A DNA stretch of 64,000 nt from Pseudactinotalea terrae (GTDB lineage Bacteria > Actinomycetota > Actinomycetes > Actinomycetales > Beutenbergiaceae), in assembly GCF_009733845.1 (NCBI RefSeq), contig NZ_WNXZ01000007.1, positions 172,983 to 236,982 of the forward strand, written 5' to 3'. Position 1 is the stretch's first letter. Each line of letters starts with the position of its first letter. Positions 16,636 to 25,337 of this stretch are shown here, one piece after another. The notes under the pieces are model-generated. The model had not been told where the DNA came from and did not search any database. It worked only from the letters and a program-made list of their open reading frames with translations. Position numbers and translations under genes: made by a program.

Positions 16636-16766
16636 TCCGAAGCGGAACGTCGTGGCCCTCGCGAAACCGCCCGCGTTGACACGGGACCCCGTTCGTAGCG
16701 ATGCGCCAGGCTTCGCCGCGCCCGCACCGCGGCAGGGAACCAGTGGGCGGCACTGCCGGCGCGCCA

Positions 16767-16772
16767 TAGGAT
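16767..16772 (+). promoter_or_regulatory. Leaderless -10 of the P-loop kinase gene
   Basis: TAGGAT ends 7 nt before GTG 16780, with no room for a ribosome site. The 144-bp gap upstream also holds TTGACA (16676-16681), but it is too far away to be the matching -35. Confidence 0.45.
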
Positions 16773-16779
16773 CGCCGCA

Positions 16780-17352
16780 GTGATCATCTGCGTGACGGGA
16801 CCGGCCGGCTCGGGGAAGTCAACGCTGGCGAAGCGGCTCGAGGAGCTGCAGCCGGGTGTTTTCGCCCGGGTGCCGGTCGACTACTTCTTCGTACCTCGGC
16901 CGCCGGCGGTCACGCTGGGGGCCTACCTAGCTGAACCCCTTCGTTACGACTGGGCGCTGCTCGACGCGGCGCTGCAGGCGACAGGTCCGCACCGATCGAC
17001 GCCGGACTGCGACTTCGGTGACTTCAGCTGGCGGTCGGAGTCGGGCGGGTTGCCGATCGCGACGGCGCCGATCGCGGTACTCGACGGGATGCGGTCGCAC
17101 CCGCGAACCGAACTGGTGATCATGCTGGAGCTAGACGGCCGCGAGCAACGGCGCCGCCTGATGGAACGCGACCACCGGTGGGGCACTCACCTTGCAGATC
17201 GAGGCAACCACCTCACCGCCACGTTCGAGCAGGGCGTGCGGGACCTGGTCCGAGACCCCGACCTACGGCTCAACGCCGCTGACCCGATCGAGCAGAACGC
17301 GGATCGGGTGATCGCCCTGCTCAACTCTTACTCGCCGGGGCGTGTGCGCTGA
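16780..17352 (+). CDS. P-loop nucleoside/uridine kinase-like protein
   Basis: A 190-residue protein with the Walker A motif GPAGSGKST at residues 7-15. A DYFFVPRP segment and DCDFGDFSWRSES follow, matching the substrate-binding layout of uridine kinase and phosphoribulokinase-like enzymes. A lid-like arginine segment, REQRRRLMERDHRWG, comes next. It should transfer phosphate to a small hydroxyl substrate in the cytoplasm, but the substrate is unclear. GTG 16780 is supported by the close -10. No operon partner is evident. Confidence 0.75.
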   Translation: MIICVTGPAGSGKSTLAKRLEELQPGVFARVPVDYFFVPRPPAVTLGAYLAEPLRYDWALLDAALQATGPHRSTPDCDFGDFSWRSESGGLPIATAPIAVLDGMRSHPRTELVIMLELDGREQRRRLMERDHRWGTHLADRGNHLTATFEQGVRDLVRDPDLRLNAADPIEQNADRVIALLNSYSPGRVR

Positions 17353-17388
17353 GCACGGGCGACGTGTTCTCGATCGCCAGCTCTCACG

Positions 17389-17409
17389 GACGGTCGGTTC
17401 GGGACCGTC
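17389..17409. terminator. Weak hairpin between kinase and LysE genes
   Basis: GACGGTC (17389-17395) pairs with GACCGTC (17403-17409) over a 7-nt loop, 37 bp after the kinase stop. There is no T-tract, so termination is only possible. Confidence 0.3.
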
Positions 17410-17435
17410 GAGACGGCCCGGAGTGGTGGGCGGCG

Positions 17436-17441
17436 TAGCAT
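17436..17441 (+). promoter_or_regulatory. Leaderless -10 of the LysE-family gene
   Basis: TAGCAT ends 7 nt before ATG 17449, with no ribosome-binding sequence between. Confidence 0.45.
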
Positions 17442-17448
17442 CCCCGCC

Positions 17449-18084
17449 ATGCTGCCCGTGGACAACCTGCTGGCGTTCGTGATCACCTCCGCAGTGATCA
17501 TCGTCATCCCCGGCCCGAGTGTCCTGTTCGTGCTCGGCCGCTCGATCGCTCTGGGTCGACGAGCGGGCGTTCTGAGCGTCGTCGGCAACAGTCTCGGGAC
17601 GATCCCTGCCGTGGTCGCAGTGGCCTTCGGCGTGGGGGCAATCGTGGCCGCCTCGGTCACCGCCTTCACCATCATCAAGCTGGCTGGGGCCGCCTACCTG
17701 ATCTGGCTGGGCATCCAGGCCATCCGTCACCGGAGAGACCACACCCACGAGCTCACACCGCAGGCTTCGTCTACTGCCGCGCTGCTGAGCCAAGGCTTCA
17801 TCGTGGGGTTGACGAACCCCAAGACCATCGCGTTCTTCGTCGCCGTCCTGCCGCAGTTCGTCGCATCTGCTGCTGGCCCCATCTGGGCGCAGCTCCTCCT
17901 GCTTGGCTTGACGTTCCAGGTGATGGCTCTCACCTGCGACAGCGTGTGGGCTCTGGCCGCCGGCACCGCGCGCAACTGGTTCGCCCGCTCCCCCCGACGC
18001 GTCACGACCCTGACTGCCACGGGCGGCACGATGATGATCGGGCTCGGCGGCACCCTGGCCCTCTCGGGTACCAGGCACGCCTAG
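17449..18084 (+). CDS. LysE/RhtB-family amino-acid exporter
   Basis: A 211-residue inner-membrane protein with about six transmembrane helices. Family features are IIVIPGPSVLFVLGRSIALG near the N-terminus (the conserved PGP), then AGAAYLIWLGIQAIR and GFIVGLTNPKTIAFFVAVLPQF in the second half. LysE-family proteins export amino acids or related metabolites by proton exchange. The gene is monocistronic, with a leaderless-type promoter. The substrate cannot be predicted. Confidence 0.9.
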   Translation: MLPVDNLLAFVITSAVIIVIPGPSVLFVLGRSIALGRRAGVLSVVGNSLGTIPAVVAVAFGVGAIVAASVTAFTIIKLAGAAYLIWLGIQAIRHRRDHTHELTPQASSTAALLSQGFIVGLTNPKTIAFFVAVLPQFVASAAGPIWAQLLLLGLTFQVMALTCDSVWALAAGTARNWFARSPRRVTTLTATGGTMMIGLGGTLALSGTRHA

Positions 18085-18180
18085 AACGTCATTCCGGGCG
18101 TGGTCAGAGACGCTTCCGATGCCCACGCGGCCCGTGGGCCCCTGTCAGCGCATGAAGAGAGCATGGACATGAAGAAGGAC

Positions 18181-18215
18181 CGGCAGAATCCCTCCGTCTC
18201 GTGGGGATTCCGCCG
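18181..18215 (-). terminator. Hairpin downstream of tRNA-Leu
   Basis: CGGCAGAATCCC (18181-18192) pairs with GGGATTCCGCCG (18204-18215), one mismatch in 12. Read on the minus strand it starts 12 nt after the tRNA 3' end and is followed by a pyrimidine-rich GTCCTTCTTC, consistent with an intrinsic terminator. Confidence 0.65.
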
Positions 18216-18226
18216 ATCCTGTGCTG

Positions 18227-18310
18227 TGCGCAAGGGGGGAGTTGAACCCCCACGCCCTTTCGGGCACACGGACCTGAACCGTGCGCGTCTGCCTATTCCG
18301 CCACTTGCGC
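18227..18310 (-). tRNA. tRNA-Leu (CAG)
   Basis: This is an 84-nt class II tRNA with a 7-bp acceptor stem (GCGCAAG with CTTGCGC). The anticodon stem CACGG/CCGTG holds loop TTCAGGT (anticodon CAG). A long variable arm (TGCCCGAAAGGGCG) and a T-arm with GGTTCAACTCC follow. A73 is present and CCA is not encoded. Confidence 0.96.
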
Positions 18311-18483
18311 GTGGTGCTCGCGCTGCCCGATTTCTCGCGCAGTTGAGCGGGTAGCAGGGTAGCACGCGGACACCGCCCTCCTCACATCCGCACCCGGTGG
18401 GACGACGTCCACGCTCGACGTGCTCGCTGGGGCGATGCAACCGGTTGTCACGCCATCGAGCGTGAAGAACGGCCCAGCCGGCC

Positions 18484-18936
18484 TCAGCCCACGAGTGCTG
18501 GCACCTCGCCACCGGTCGCGCTCAGCGGCACGGCCCAGACGGCGATCGTGTACGGAGCCCACACGCAGGCGACGTCCGGATCGGCCTTCACCACCTCGAA
18601 CCGCACCTCGCTGTCACCGACGATCACCACCCTGCTGCCCTCCCGGCAACGCGGGTAGCCGCCGATCACCAGGAAGCTCTCCTCCAGGTCGACTGCCTCC
18701 AGCGCGTCGAACGTCCCTTCGCCTGCTCCCGAGCCGTAGGCATCGACCCATTGCTGCAGCTCCTCCTCCGACCCGATCACGGCGCCCGCGACCGGCCGCA
18801 CGTCGGCGACCCAGTCGGCGCTGCTCTCCGACCACTGGGAGACGTGCTCGATGGCCACGTCGTCGCCGGCCTGGCCGCACCCTGCGAGCAGCGCGACCAG
18901 CGCCGCCCCCACCATGCCCTTCACCAATGTCTTCAT
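18484..18936 (-). CDS. Small predicted lipoprotein, unknown function
   Basis: A 150-residue protein from ATG 18936. Residues 1-20 are a lipoprotein signal (MKTLVKG, hydrophobic stretch, LLAGCG lipobox with Cys20). The mature part contains paired Cys residues (PRCREGSR and DVACVWAP) that could form a disulfide, and it ends in a Val/Ala-rich strand. The family was not recognised. Actinobacterial protease-inhibitor-like lipoproteins have a similar size and Cys spacing, but that is only a guess. It is divergent from pyruvate oxidase across 79 bp. Confidence 0.7.
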   Translation of the reverse strand: MKTLVKGMVGAALVALLAGCGQAGDDVAIEHVSQWSESSADWVADVRPVAGAVIGSEEELQQWVDAYGSGAGEGTFDALEAVDLEESFLVIGGYPRCREGSRVVIVGDSEVRFEVVKADPDVACVWAPYTIAVWAVPLSATGGEVPALVG

Positions 18937-19003
18937 GCCGCGACTGTGTGCGCACGGCGCTCGCTGCGTCGTCGAACCTCTGGGCACACCTACCCACCTG
19001 GCG

Positions 19004-19009
19004 TAGCGT
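19004..19009 (+). promoter_or_regulatory. Leaderless -10 of the pyruvate oxidase gene
   Basis: TAGCGT ends 6 nt before ATG 19016. There is no ribosome site between. Confidence 0.45.
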
Positions 19010-19015
19010 CGAACC

Positions 19016-20758
19016 ATGAAGGTCGCCGAACAGCTCATCGCCCAGCTCCAGGCCGCAGGCGTCAAGAGGATCTACGGGATCGTCGGGGACAGCCTCAACC
19101 CGATCGTCGATGCCGTGCGCCGCACCGGCGGCTCCGCGAAGGGCGGCATCGACTGGATCCACACCCGCCACGAGGAGACCGCCGCGTTCGCCGCCGCCGC
19201 CGACGCCCAGCTCACCGGCGAGCTCGCCGTGTGCGCGGGCTCCTGCGGGCCCGGCAACCTCCACCTGATCAACGGTCTCTACGACGCCAACCGCACCGGC
19301 GCCCCCGTCCTGGCCATCGCCAGCCACATCCCCAGCGTTCAGATCGGCCAGGGCTACTTCCAGGAGACCCACCCCGACCGGCTCTTCACCGAGTGCTCGG
19401 TGTACTCCGAGATGGTCAGCACCACCGACCAGGCCCCCCGCGTGGTCAACGCCGCCATCACGCACGCGCTCGCCCGCAGCGGCGTCGCCGTGGTCACGCT
19501 CCCCGGCGACATCGCCGATGAGCGCTCGACGGCGGAGACCCCGCCGTACTGCCGGGTCCCCTCGGGTGTGCTGGTACCCCACGAGGACTCCCTGCGAGCG
19601 CTCGCCGACGCCATCAACGACGCCAAGAAGGTGGCCCTCTTCGTCGGTGAGGGGATCGCCGGGTCGCACGACGCCGTCGTCGAGCTGGCCGAGAAGATCA
19701 AGGCACCGATCGGGCACAGCCTGCGCGGCAAGGATCACATCCAGTACGACAACCCCTACGACGTCGGGATGACCGGCCTGCTCGGCTACGGCGCGGCGGC
19801 GGCCGGGCTCGAGGACGCCGATCTCGTGGTCCTCCTCGGCACCGACTTCCCGTACGACCAGTTCCTGCCCGACGTCCGAACCGCCCAGGTCGACTCCGAC
19901 GCCGCCGTCATCGGGCGCCGCACCACCGTGGACGTGGCCGTGCACGCCGAGATCGCGCCGACGCTGAGCGCGCTGCTGCCGTTGGTCAAGGAGAAGAAGA
20001 ACAGGCGCTTCCTCGACAAGATGCTCGACAAGCACGACAGGTTGATGAACGACGCCGTCGGCGCCTACACCAAGGACGTCGAGCACCTGCGACCGATCCA
20101 CCCCGAGTACGCGGCCTCGGTGCTCGACCAGGTCGCCGCCGACGACGCGATCTTCACCGCCGACACCGGCATGAGCAACGTGTGGACCGCGCGCTACCTC
20201 AACCCCAACGGTCGACGGCGGCTGATCGGGTCCTTCAAGCACGGCAGCATGGCCAACGCGATGCCTCATGCGATCGGGGCCCAGTTCGCCTTCCCGGACC
20301 GCCAGGTGATCTCGGTCAGCGGCGACGGCGGGCTCTCGATGCTGCTGGGCGATCTGCTCACCGCGGTGACCTACGACCTGCCGCTCACGGTCGTCCTCTT
20401 CAACAACTCCACGCTCGGCATGGTCAAGCTGGAGATGCTCGTGGACAAGCTGCCCGACTTCGGCGTGGACGTGCCCAGCACCGACTACGCCGCGATCGCC
20501 GCCGCCATGGGGATGCACGCGCGCCGCGTGGAGGACCCGACCGAGCTCCACGACGCGTTCACCGACGCCCTCGCGCACCAGGGGCCGTCGCTGGTCGACG
20601 TCGTCACCGACCCCAACGCGTTGTCCATCCCGCCGAAGATCACCCGCGACCAGGTGTTCGGCTTCGCGACCGCGCTCAGCAAGATCGTGCTCAACGGCGG
20701 CGCCGGCGAGGCCGTGTCGATGGCCAGGTCGAACCTCCGCAACATCCCCCGCGGCTGA
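19016..20758 (+). CDS. poxB: Pyruvate dehydrogenase (quinone)/pyruvate oxidase
   Basis: A 580-residue thiamine-diphosphate enzyme. The N-terminal PYR domain starts GVKRIYGIVGDSLNPIVDA with the catalytic Glu in HTRHEETAAFAA. A central FAD-type domain follows. The C-terminal PP domain has the ThDP/magnesium motif SGDGGLSMLLGDLLTAVTYD ending in NNSTLG. It converts pyruvate to acetate and CO2 and passes electrons to membrane quinone. The C-terminal ~25 residues resemble the membrane-binding tail seen in PoxB. The gene appears monocistronic, with a large inverted repeat behind it. Confidence 0.93.
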   Translation: MKVAEQLIAQLQAAGVKRIYGIVGDSLNPIVDAVRRTGGSAKGGIDWIHTRHEETAAFAAAADAQLTGELAVCAGSCGPGNLHLINGLYDANRTGAPVLAIASHIPSVQIGQGYFQETHPDRLFTECSVYSEMVSTTDQAPRVVNAAITHALARSGVAVVTLPGDIADERSTAETPPYCRVPSGVLVPHEDSLRALADAINDAKKVALFVGEGIAGSHDAVVELAEKIKAPIGHSLRGKDHIQYDNPYDVGMTGLLGYGAAAAGLEDADLVVLLGTDFPYDQFLPDVRTAQVDSDAAVIGRRTTVDVAVHAEIAPTLSALLPLVKEKKNRRFLDKMLDKHDRLMNDAVGAYTKDVEHLRPIHPEYAASVLDQVAADDAIFTADTGMSNVWTARYLNPNGRRRLIGSFKHGSMANAMPHAIGAQFAFPDRQVISVSGDGGLSMLLGDLLTAVTYDLPLTVVLFNNSTLGMVKLEMLVDKLPDFGVDVPSTDYAAIAAAMGMHARRVEDPTELHDAFTDALAHQGPSLVDVVTDPNALSIPPKITRDQVFGFATALSKIVLNGGAGEAVSMARSNLRNIPRG

Positions 20759-20791
20759 GGCCGCCGCCGAGCCCACTCGCCCCCGACTGCG

Positions 20792-20859
20792 TGAGATCGC
20801 ACATCCACGGTGACCTCGCACCGTGCGGTGTGCGTTGTCACCGTCGATGTGCGGTCTCA
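20792..20859. repeat. Large imperfect inverted repeat after poxB
   Basis: The left arm 20792-20814 and right arm 20837-20859 (23 bp each) are complementary with only two mismatches. The 22-nt loop itself contains CGCACCG/CGGTG complementarity. The arms contain the repeated word CGGTGAC and CGCACATC. It could terminate poxB, but it is longer than a normal terminator and has no T-tract; a REP-like dispersed element is the alternative. Confidence 0.65.
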
Positions 20860-21001
20860 GCCCCTCGGACGCCAGCTCGCTCCACAACCCACACCCCTTT
20901 CCCGCGCGCCGGACACGACTGGCCTGGATCCGCCGCATACCATGAGCGTGCACACGTGTGCCACGGGTTCGCGCGCACGACGGGAAGGGAGGGGCGCCGG
21001 C

Positions 21002-21700
21002 ATGGGAGTTCTCGACAGGTTCGAGAAGGGGGTCGAGCGTGCCCTCAGCAACACCTTCTCCAAGGCGTTCAAGCCGGACCTGAAACCGGTCGACATCGCC
21101 TCGGCCATCCGCCGCGACATGGACGACCGCACCGCGGCCCTGTCGCGGGGCCGCACGGTCGTGCCGAACACGTTCACCGTGGAGCTCGGCGCCACCGAGT
21201 TCGACCAGATCCAGGACTGGGGTGCGGACGCGCTCGCCGACGAGATGGTCGCCGCCGCCGAGGACCACGCCCGCGAGCAGGGGTACGTGTTCGTGGGCCC
21301 GGTCGAGGTCTCCTTCGTCGAGACCGAGGAGCCCACCGGCGCCTTCCGGGTGCGCTCCTCGTCCCGCCGCGGCGCCGTGGCCCCCGCGACCGGCGGCGCC
21401 CCGAGCCGCCGCCACCCGATCCTCGACATCGACGGCCAGCGCTACCTCCTCACCGGCCCCGTGACCGTGATCGGCCGCGGCAGCGAGGCGGACATCATCG
21501 TCGACGACACCGGCGTCTCCCGCCGGCACCTCGAGATCCGCGTCACCCCCGACGGCGTCATCGCCTCGGACATGGGCTCGACCAACGGCACCTACGTCGA
21601 GGGCCACCGCGTGCCCGCCGCCACCCTCGTGGATGGCAACACCCTCACCATCGGCCGCACCCGCATCCTGTTCTGGACCGGCACAGACGAGGCCGAGTGA
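21002..21700 (+). CDS. fhaA: FHA-domain protein FhaA (DUF3662 plus FHA)
   Basis: A 232-residue protein from ATG 21002, preceded by AAGGGAGGGG. The N-terminal DUF3662 domain starts MGVLDRFEKGVERALSNTF. A short basic linker leads to a C-terminal FHA domain with GRGSEADIIVDDTGVSRRHLE and SDMGSTNGTYVEG, the phosphothreonine-binding loops. In mycobacteria FhaA binds phosphorylated MviN/MurJ and other PknB substrates at the growing cell wall. It is the first gene of the overlapping signalling operon that runs to pknB. Compared with mycobacterial FhaA (about 527 residues) the central linker is very short. Confidence 0.93.
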   Translation: MGVLDRFEKGVERALSNTFSKAFKPDLKPVDIASAIRRDMDDRTAALSRGRTVVPNTFTVELGATEFDQIQDWGADALADEMVAAAEDHAREQGYVFVGPVEVSFVETEEPTGAFRVRSSSRRGAVAPATGGAPSRRHPILDIDGQRYLLTGPVTVIGRGSEADIIVDDTGVSRRHLEIRVTPDGVIASDMGSTNGTYVEGHRVPAATLVDGNTLTIGRTRILFWTGTDEAE

Positions 21701-21728
21701 GGCAGCGACACGTGACTGGGGCGATCAC

Positions 21729-22226
21729 GTGAGCGAGCTCGTCGTCACGCTGATCCGGTTGGGCTACCTCGTGCTGCTGTGGCTGCTGGTGCTCGCCGCG
21801 ATCGGCGTGCTCCGCCGCGACATCTCCGGCACCCGGGTGCTCGCCCGCGGCTCCCTCACCGGCCGCTCGGCCCAGGCCAAGGCAGCGCCCGACGGCGGAG
21901 CTCCCCCCGGTCGGGGATCTCGCGGCAAGCGTGGGGCTCCCACGCGGCTCGTGGTCACCGCCGGGCCGCTGAACGGCACCACCCTGCGCCTGGGTGAGAA
22001 CTCGATCCTGCTGGGCCGGGCGCCGTCGTCGACCCTCGTGCTCGACGACGACTACTCCTCCACGCGGCACGCCCGGATCTTCCCCTCCGAGGGCGGCTGG
22101 TACGTCGAGGACCTCGGCTCCACGAACGGCACCTGGCTGGGCACCGCTCAGGTGGAGGGCCCCACACCGGTCCCGGTCGGTACCCCGATCCGCGTGGGAC
22201 AGACCGTCATCGAGCTCCGGCGGTAA
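21729..22226 (+). CDS. fhaB: FHA-domain protein FhaB/FipA
   Basis: A 165-residue membrane-anchored protein from GTG 21729. One N-terminal transmembrane helix (residues 9-28, GYLVLLWLLVLAAIGVL) is followed by a Gly/Pro/Lys linker. A C-terminal FHA domain carries LLGRAPSSTLVLDDDYSSTRHARI and EDLGSTNGTWLG. FhaB/FipA is phosphorylated by the Ser/Thr kinases and couples them to division and growth. The DDYSSTRHA loop is characteristic of the orthologues. It lies 7 bp before the phosphatase gene. Confidence 0.92.
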   Translation: MSELVVTLIRLGYLVLLWLLVLAAIGVLRRDISGTRVLARGSLTGRSAQAKAAPDGGAPPGRGSRGKRGAPTRLVVTAGPLNGTTLRLGENSILLGRAPSSTLVLDDDYSSTRHARIFPSEGGWYVEDLGSTNGTWLGTAQVEGPTPVPVGTPIRVGQTVIELRR

Positions 22227-22233
22227 CCCGGCG

Positions 22234-23577
22234 ATGTCAGTCTCCATCCACTACGCGGCCCGCTCCGACGTGGGGCTCACGCGAGAGAACAATCAGGACT
22301 CCGGGTACGCGGGCCCGCAGCTGCTGGTCGTCGCCGACGGGATGGGCGGCGCAGCGGCCGGCGACGTGGCCTCCTCGGTCGCGGTCGCGCACCTCGTGCC
22401 GCTCGACGGTGACGAGCACTCCTCCGACGAGCTCCTCGACCTGCTGCGGCGCGCCGTCTCCGACGCCCACGGCGACCTGCTCAACTACGCCCGCGAGCGA
22501 CCGGCGAACGCGGGTCTCGGCACCACGGTGATCGCGCTGCTGCGCACCGGGGCCACCGCCGCGATGGTGCACATCGGTGACTCGCGCGCCTACCTGATGC
22601 GCGACGGCGAGATGCACCAGGTCACCCACGACCACACGTTCGTGCAGCATCTCGTGGACACCGGCCAGCTCACCTCCGAGGAGGCGGAGAACCACCCGCA
22701 GCGCTCGGTGCTGCTGCGGGTGCTGGGCGACTCCGGCGCCGAGGTCGAGCTCGACGAGTCGGTCCGTGAGCTCCGCGACGGCGACCGCTGGCTGCTGTGC
22801 TCCGACGGCCTGTCCTCCTACGTGTCGGCCGAGACGATCGCCGACGTGCTCGCCGAGGCCGCCGATCCGGGTCAGTGCGCCGACGATCTCGTGCAGCTCG
22901 CGCTGCGCGCCGGCGGCCAGGACAACATCACGGTGATCGTTGCCGACGTCGTGAAGGATGCGACCGACCCCGGCACGCTGCCCGAGAACACCCCGCAGGT
23001 GGTGGGCGCGGCCGCGGTCGACCGCAAGGCGCCCAGCCGCGGCGGTGACTCCCCGGCCGCCCGCGCCGCAGCGCTGACCGCCGCCGCTCGCAAGGACTCC
23101 CCCCGGCAGATGATCCGGGACACCTCCGACGACGAGGAGGAGCTCGACCTCGACGCCCCGCCGCGCCGTCGCCCGCTGTTCACCGTGCTCGCGATCCTCG
23201 TCGTGCTGCTGATGCTCGCGGGCCTCGGCACGCTCGGCTACCGCTGGACGCAGACCCAGTTCTACGTGGCCCCCGACGACGCCGGCACGGTGGCGATCTA
23301 CCGAGGTGTACCGCAGCAGATCGGGCCGCTGGAGCTCTCGAGCGTGGCGGAGACCTCCGACATCGCGCTCGCGGACCTGCCGCCGTTCGTCCAGTCCCGG
23401 GTGGAGGCGGGCATCACCGCCTCGAGCCTGGATGATGCGCGGGCCACGGTCGCCGATCTCGAGGGCGAGCTGGAGCCCGACCCCACCGAGGAGCCGACCA
23501 CCCCCGTATCCGACGAGACCACCGCACCCACGCCGTCGGACGGGTCCTCGGAACCGACGACCGAGGCGAGCGGCTGA
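22234..23577 (+). CDS. pstP: PP2C-family Ser/Thr phosphatase PstP
   Basis: A 447-residue phosphatase. The N-terminal PP2C domain (about residues 1-240) has RSDVGLTRENNQDS, VVADGMGG, GLGTTVIAL, the GDSRAYL motif, SDGLS and GGQDNITVIV, which provide the metal-binding Asp residues. A basic juxtamembrane segment, one transmembrane helix (PLFTVLAILVVLLMLAGLGTL) and an extracellular domain with a Pro/Thr/Glu tail follow. It reverses PknA/PknB phosphorylation at the membrane. The stop codon overlaps the rodA start (TGATG). Confidence 0.95.
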   Translation: MSVSIHYAARSDVGLTRENNQDSGYAGPQLLVVADGMGGAAAGDVASSVAVAHLVPLDGDEHSSDELLDLLRRAVSDAHGDLLNYARERPANAGLGTTVIALLRTGATAAMVHIGDSRAYLMRDGEMHQVTHDHTFVQHLVDTGQLTSEEAENHPQRSVLLRVLGDSGAEVELDESVRELRDGDRWLLCSDGLSSYVSAETIADVLAEAADPGQCADDLVQLALRAGGQDNITVIVADVVKDATDPGTLPENTPQVVGAAAVDRKAPSRGGDSPAARAAALTAAARKDSPRQMIRDTSDDEEELDLDAPPRRRPLFTVLAILVVLLMLAGLGTLGYRWTQTQFYVAPDDAGTVAIYRGVPQQIGPLELSSVAETSDIALADLPPFVQSRVEAGITASSLDDARATVADLEGELEPDPTEEPTTPVSDETTAPTPSDGSSEPTTEASG

Positions 23578-25337
23578 TGGCCACCGTCGCCCCCACCCGC
23601 CCCCGCGCCGGCCGCAACAGCGAGCTGGGCCTGCTCGCGATCGCGCTCGCCGTGGGTGTGGCGGCGTACGCGATCGTGGGACTCAATCTCGACGGCGCGA
23701 TCCCGGGTGATCTCGTGCGTCACGTGGGCATCCTCATCGGCCTGACCGTGGTGCTGCACCTGGTGATGCGCTGGCGGGCGCCGAACGCCGACCCGGTGAT
23801 GCTGCCGGTGGTCGCAGGCCTGAACGGGCTTGGGCTGGCGATGATCTTCCGGATCGATCAACCGCTGGCCGCGCGCGGCCTGACCTCCGGGTTCGCCGAG
23901 CGGCAGCTGATGTGGACGATCCTCGGCATCGTGCTGGCCATCGGGGTGCTGGTGCTGCTGCGCGACCACCGCACACTGCGCCGGTACCCGTTCCTGGCGA
24001 TGGTGGCCGGCCTGCTGCTGCTGTGCCTGCCGATGGTGCCGTTCATCGGGCAGACCATCAACGGCGCGCGCCTGTGGATCAACGTGGCCGGGTTCTCGTT
24101 CCAGCCGGCCGAGGTGGCGAAGATCCTGCTGGCGATCTTCTTCGCGGGCTACTTCGTGAACCGGCGCGACGCGCTGACGCTCGCGGGCAACAAGCTGCTC
24201 GGGCTGAACCTGCCCCGGTTCGCTGACCTCGCGCCGATCGTGGTGGTCTGGCTCGTGAGTGTGGGCGTGCTGGTGCTCGAGCGGGACCTGGGCACCTCGC
24301 TGCTGTTCTTCGGCCTGTTCGTGGCGATGCTGTACGTGGCCACCGAGAAGGTCAGCTGGATCATCATCGGGCTGCTGCTGGTGGGAATCGGCGTGGTGTT
24401 CGCGTACTCGACGTTCGACTACGTGGCGGCCCGCTTCGACGTGTGGCTGAACGCCCTGGACTCCGAGATCTACAATCGCGACCCGGGCGGCTCCGGCCAG
24501 CTGGTGCGCGGCCTGTTCGGGCTCGCCGCCGGCGGCCTGATGGGCACCGGCCTGGGTCTGGGCCACCCGGACCTGGTGCCGTACGCGAACTCGGACTTCA
24601 TCGTGGCGAGCCTGGGCGAGGAGCTGGGCCTGACCGGCCTGGTGGCGATCCTCATGCTCTACCTGGTGCTGGCGCAGCGCGGGCTGCGGGCGGCGATCGG
24701 GGTCCGCGACGGCTTCGGCAAGCTGCTGGCCTCGGGGTTCGCCTTCGTGATCGCCTTCCAGGTGTTCGTGGTGGTGGGCGGTGTCACGCGACTGATCCCG
24801 CTCACCGGCCTGACGATGCCCTTCATGGCTGCCGGCGGCTCCTCCTTGATCGCCAACTGGATCATCATCGCGATCCTGCTGCGCATCTCCGACGCCGCCC
24901 GCCGCCCCGCCCCCGCGGGCGCCGGCTCGGTGGTCGGCAACGAGACCGCCCTCATCGCCCTCGGTGACCTCGCCCCAGAACCCCCCTCTGCCTCGACCCC
25001 CACCACACCCCCGGCCCGCCAGTCCGCCTTCGGCTGGGACAACGACGACCCAGAACCAGACACGACCTCGCACTCCCAGACAGAGCTCATCGGCCACCGC
25101 GAAGAGCACCCCACCAACGCCGTCGGGCATGAATCAGACCGAGCCCAGGACACAGGTGACATCAGAGGCGATGTCGAGGTCCCGCGCGCGGGACTGGATG
25201 GGCCTGGCGGGACTGAGCGAGGGACGAGCGAAGGAGTGGTTGGTCCCGCGCGCGGGACCTCGACAGCGCCGGAACAAGACTCGGCCGAGGATGGATTCGG
25301 CGACGACGACAACCCGACCGAGGTGGTGAAGCGATGA
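23577..25337 (+). CDS. rodA: RodA/FtsW-family peptidoglycan polymerase
   Basis: A 586-residue SEDS protein with about 12 transmembrane helices across residues 15-440. Family motifs include NGARLWI followed by FQPAEVAKI, and the late GLTGLVAILMLYLVLAQRGL and GLTMPFMAAGGSSL. SEDS proteins polymerise lipid II together with a class B PBP, here the next gene. The last ~145 residues are hydrophilic, Pro/Thr/Asp rich and lie beyond the normal family length. A 94-bp perfect-armed palindromic element (25172-25265) is embedded in that tail. The gene overlaps pbpA by 4 bp. Confidence 0.93.
   Translation: MATVAPTRPRAGRNSELGLLAIALAVGVAAYAIVGLNLDGAIPGDLVRHVGILIGLTVVLHLVMRWRAPNADPVMLPVVAGLNGLGLAMIFRIDQPLAARGLTSGFAERQLMWTILGIVLAIGVLVLLRDHRTLRRYPFLAMVAGLLLLCLPMVPFIGQTINGARLWINVAGFSFQPAEVAKILLAIFFAGYFVNRRDALTLAGNKLLGLNLPRFADLAPIVVVWLVSVGVLVLERDLGTSLLFFGLFVAMLYVATEKVSWIIIGLLLVGIGVVFAYSTFDYVAARFDVWLNALDSEIYNRDPGGSGQLVRGLFGLAAGGLMGTGLGLGHPDLVPYANSDFIVASLGEELGLTGLVAILMLYLVLAQRGLRAAIGVRDGFGKLLASGFAFVIAFQVFVVVGGVTRLIPLTGLTMPFMAAGGSSLIANWIIIAILLRISDAARRPAPAGAGSVVGNETALIALGDLAPEPPSASTPTTPPARQSAFGWDNDDPEPDTTSHSQTELIGHREEHPTNAVGHESDRAQDTGDIRGDVEVPRAGLDGPGGTERGTSEGVVGPARGTSTAPEQDSAEDGFGDDDNPTEVVKR
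25172..25265. repeat. Palindromic element inside the rodA 3' end
   Basis: Two 23-bp arms (25172-25194 and 25243-25265) are perfect inverted copies flanking 48 bp. Each arm contains the 16-bp palindrome GTCCCGCGCGCGGGAC. The element is translated in frame as part of the RodA tail (VPRAGLDG ... GPARGTST). It looks like a REP/BIME-type or miniature inverted-repeat insertion tolerated in a disordered tail. Confidence 0.8.

Noticed and set aside
20810..21001. Longer fhaA start upstream of ATG 21002
   Set aside because: The extra 64 codons translate through the inverted repeat and do not resemble FhaA; ATG 21002 has a strong ribosome site and the family N-terminus.
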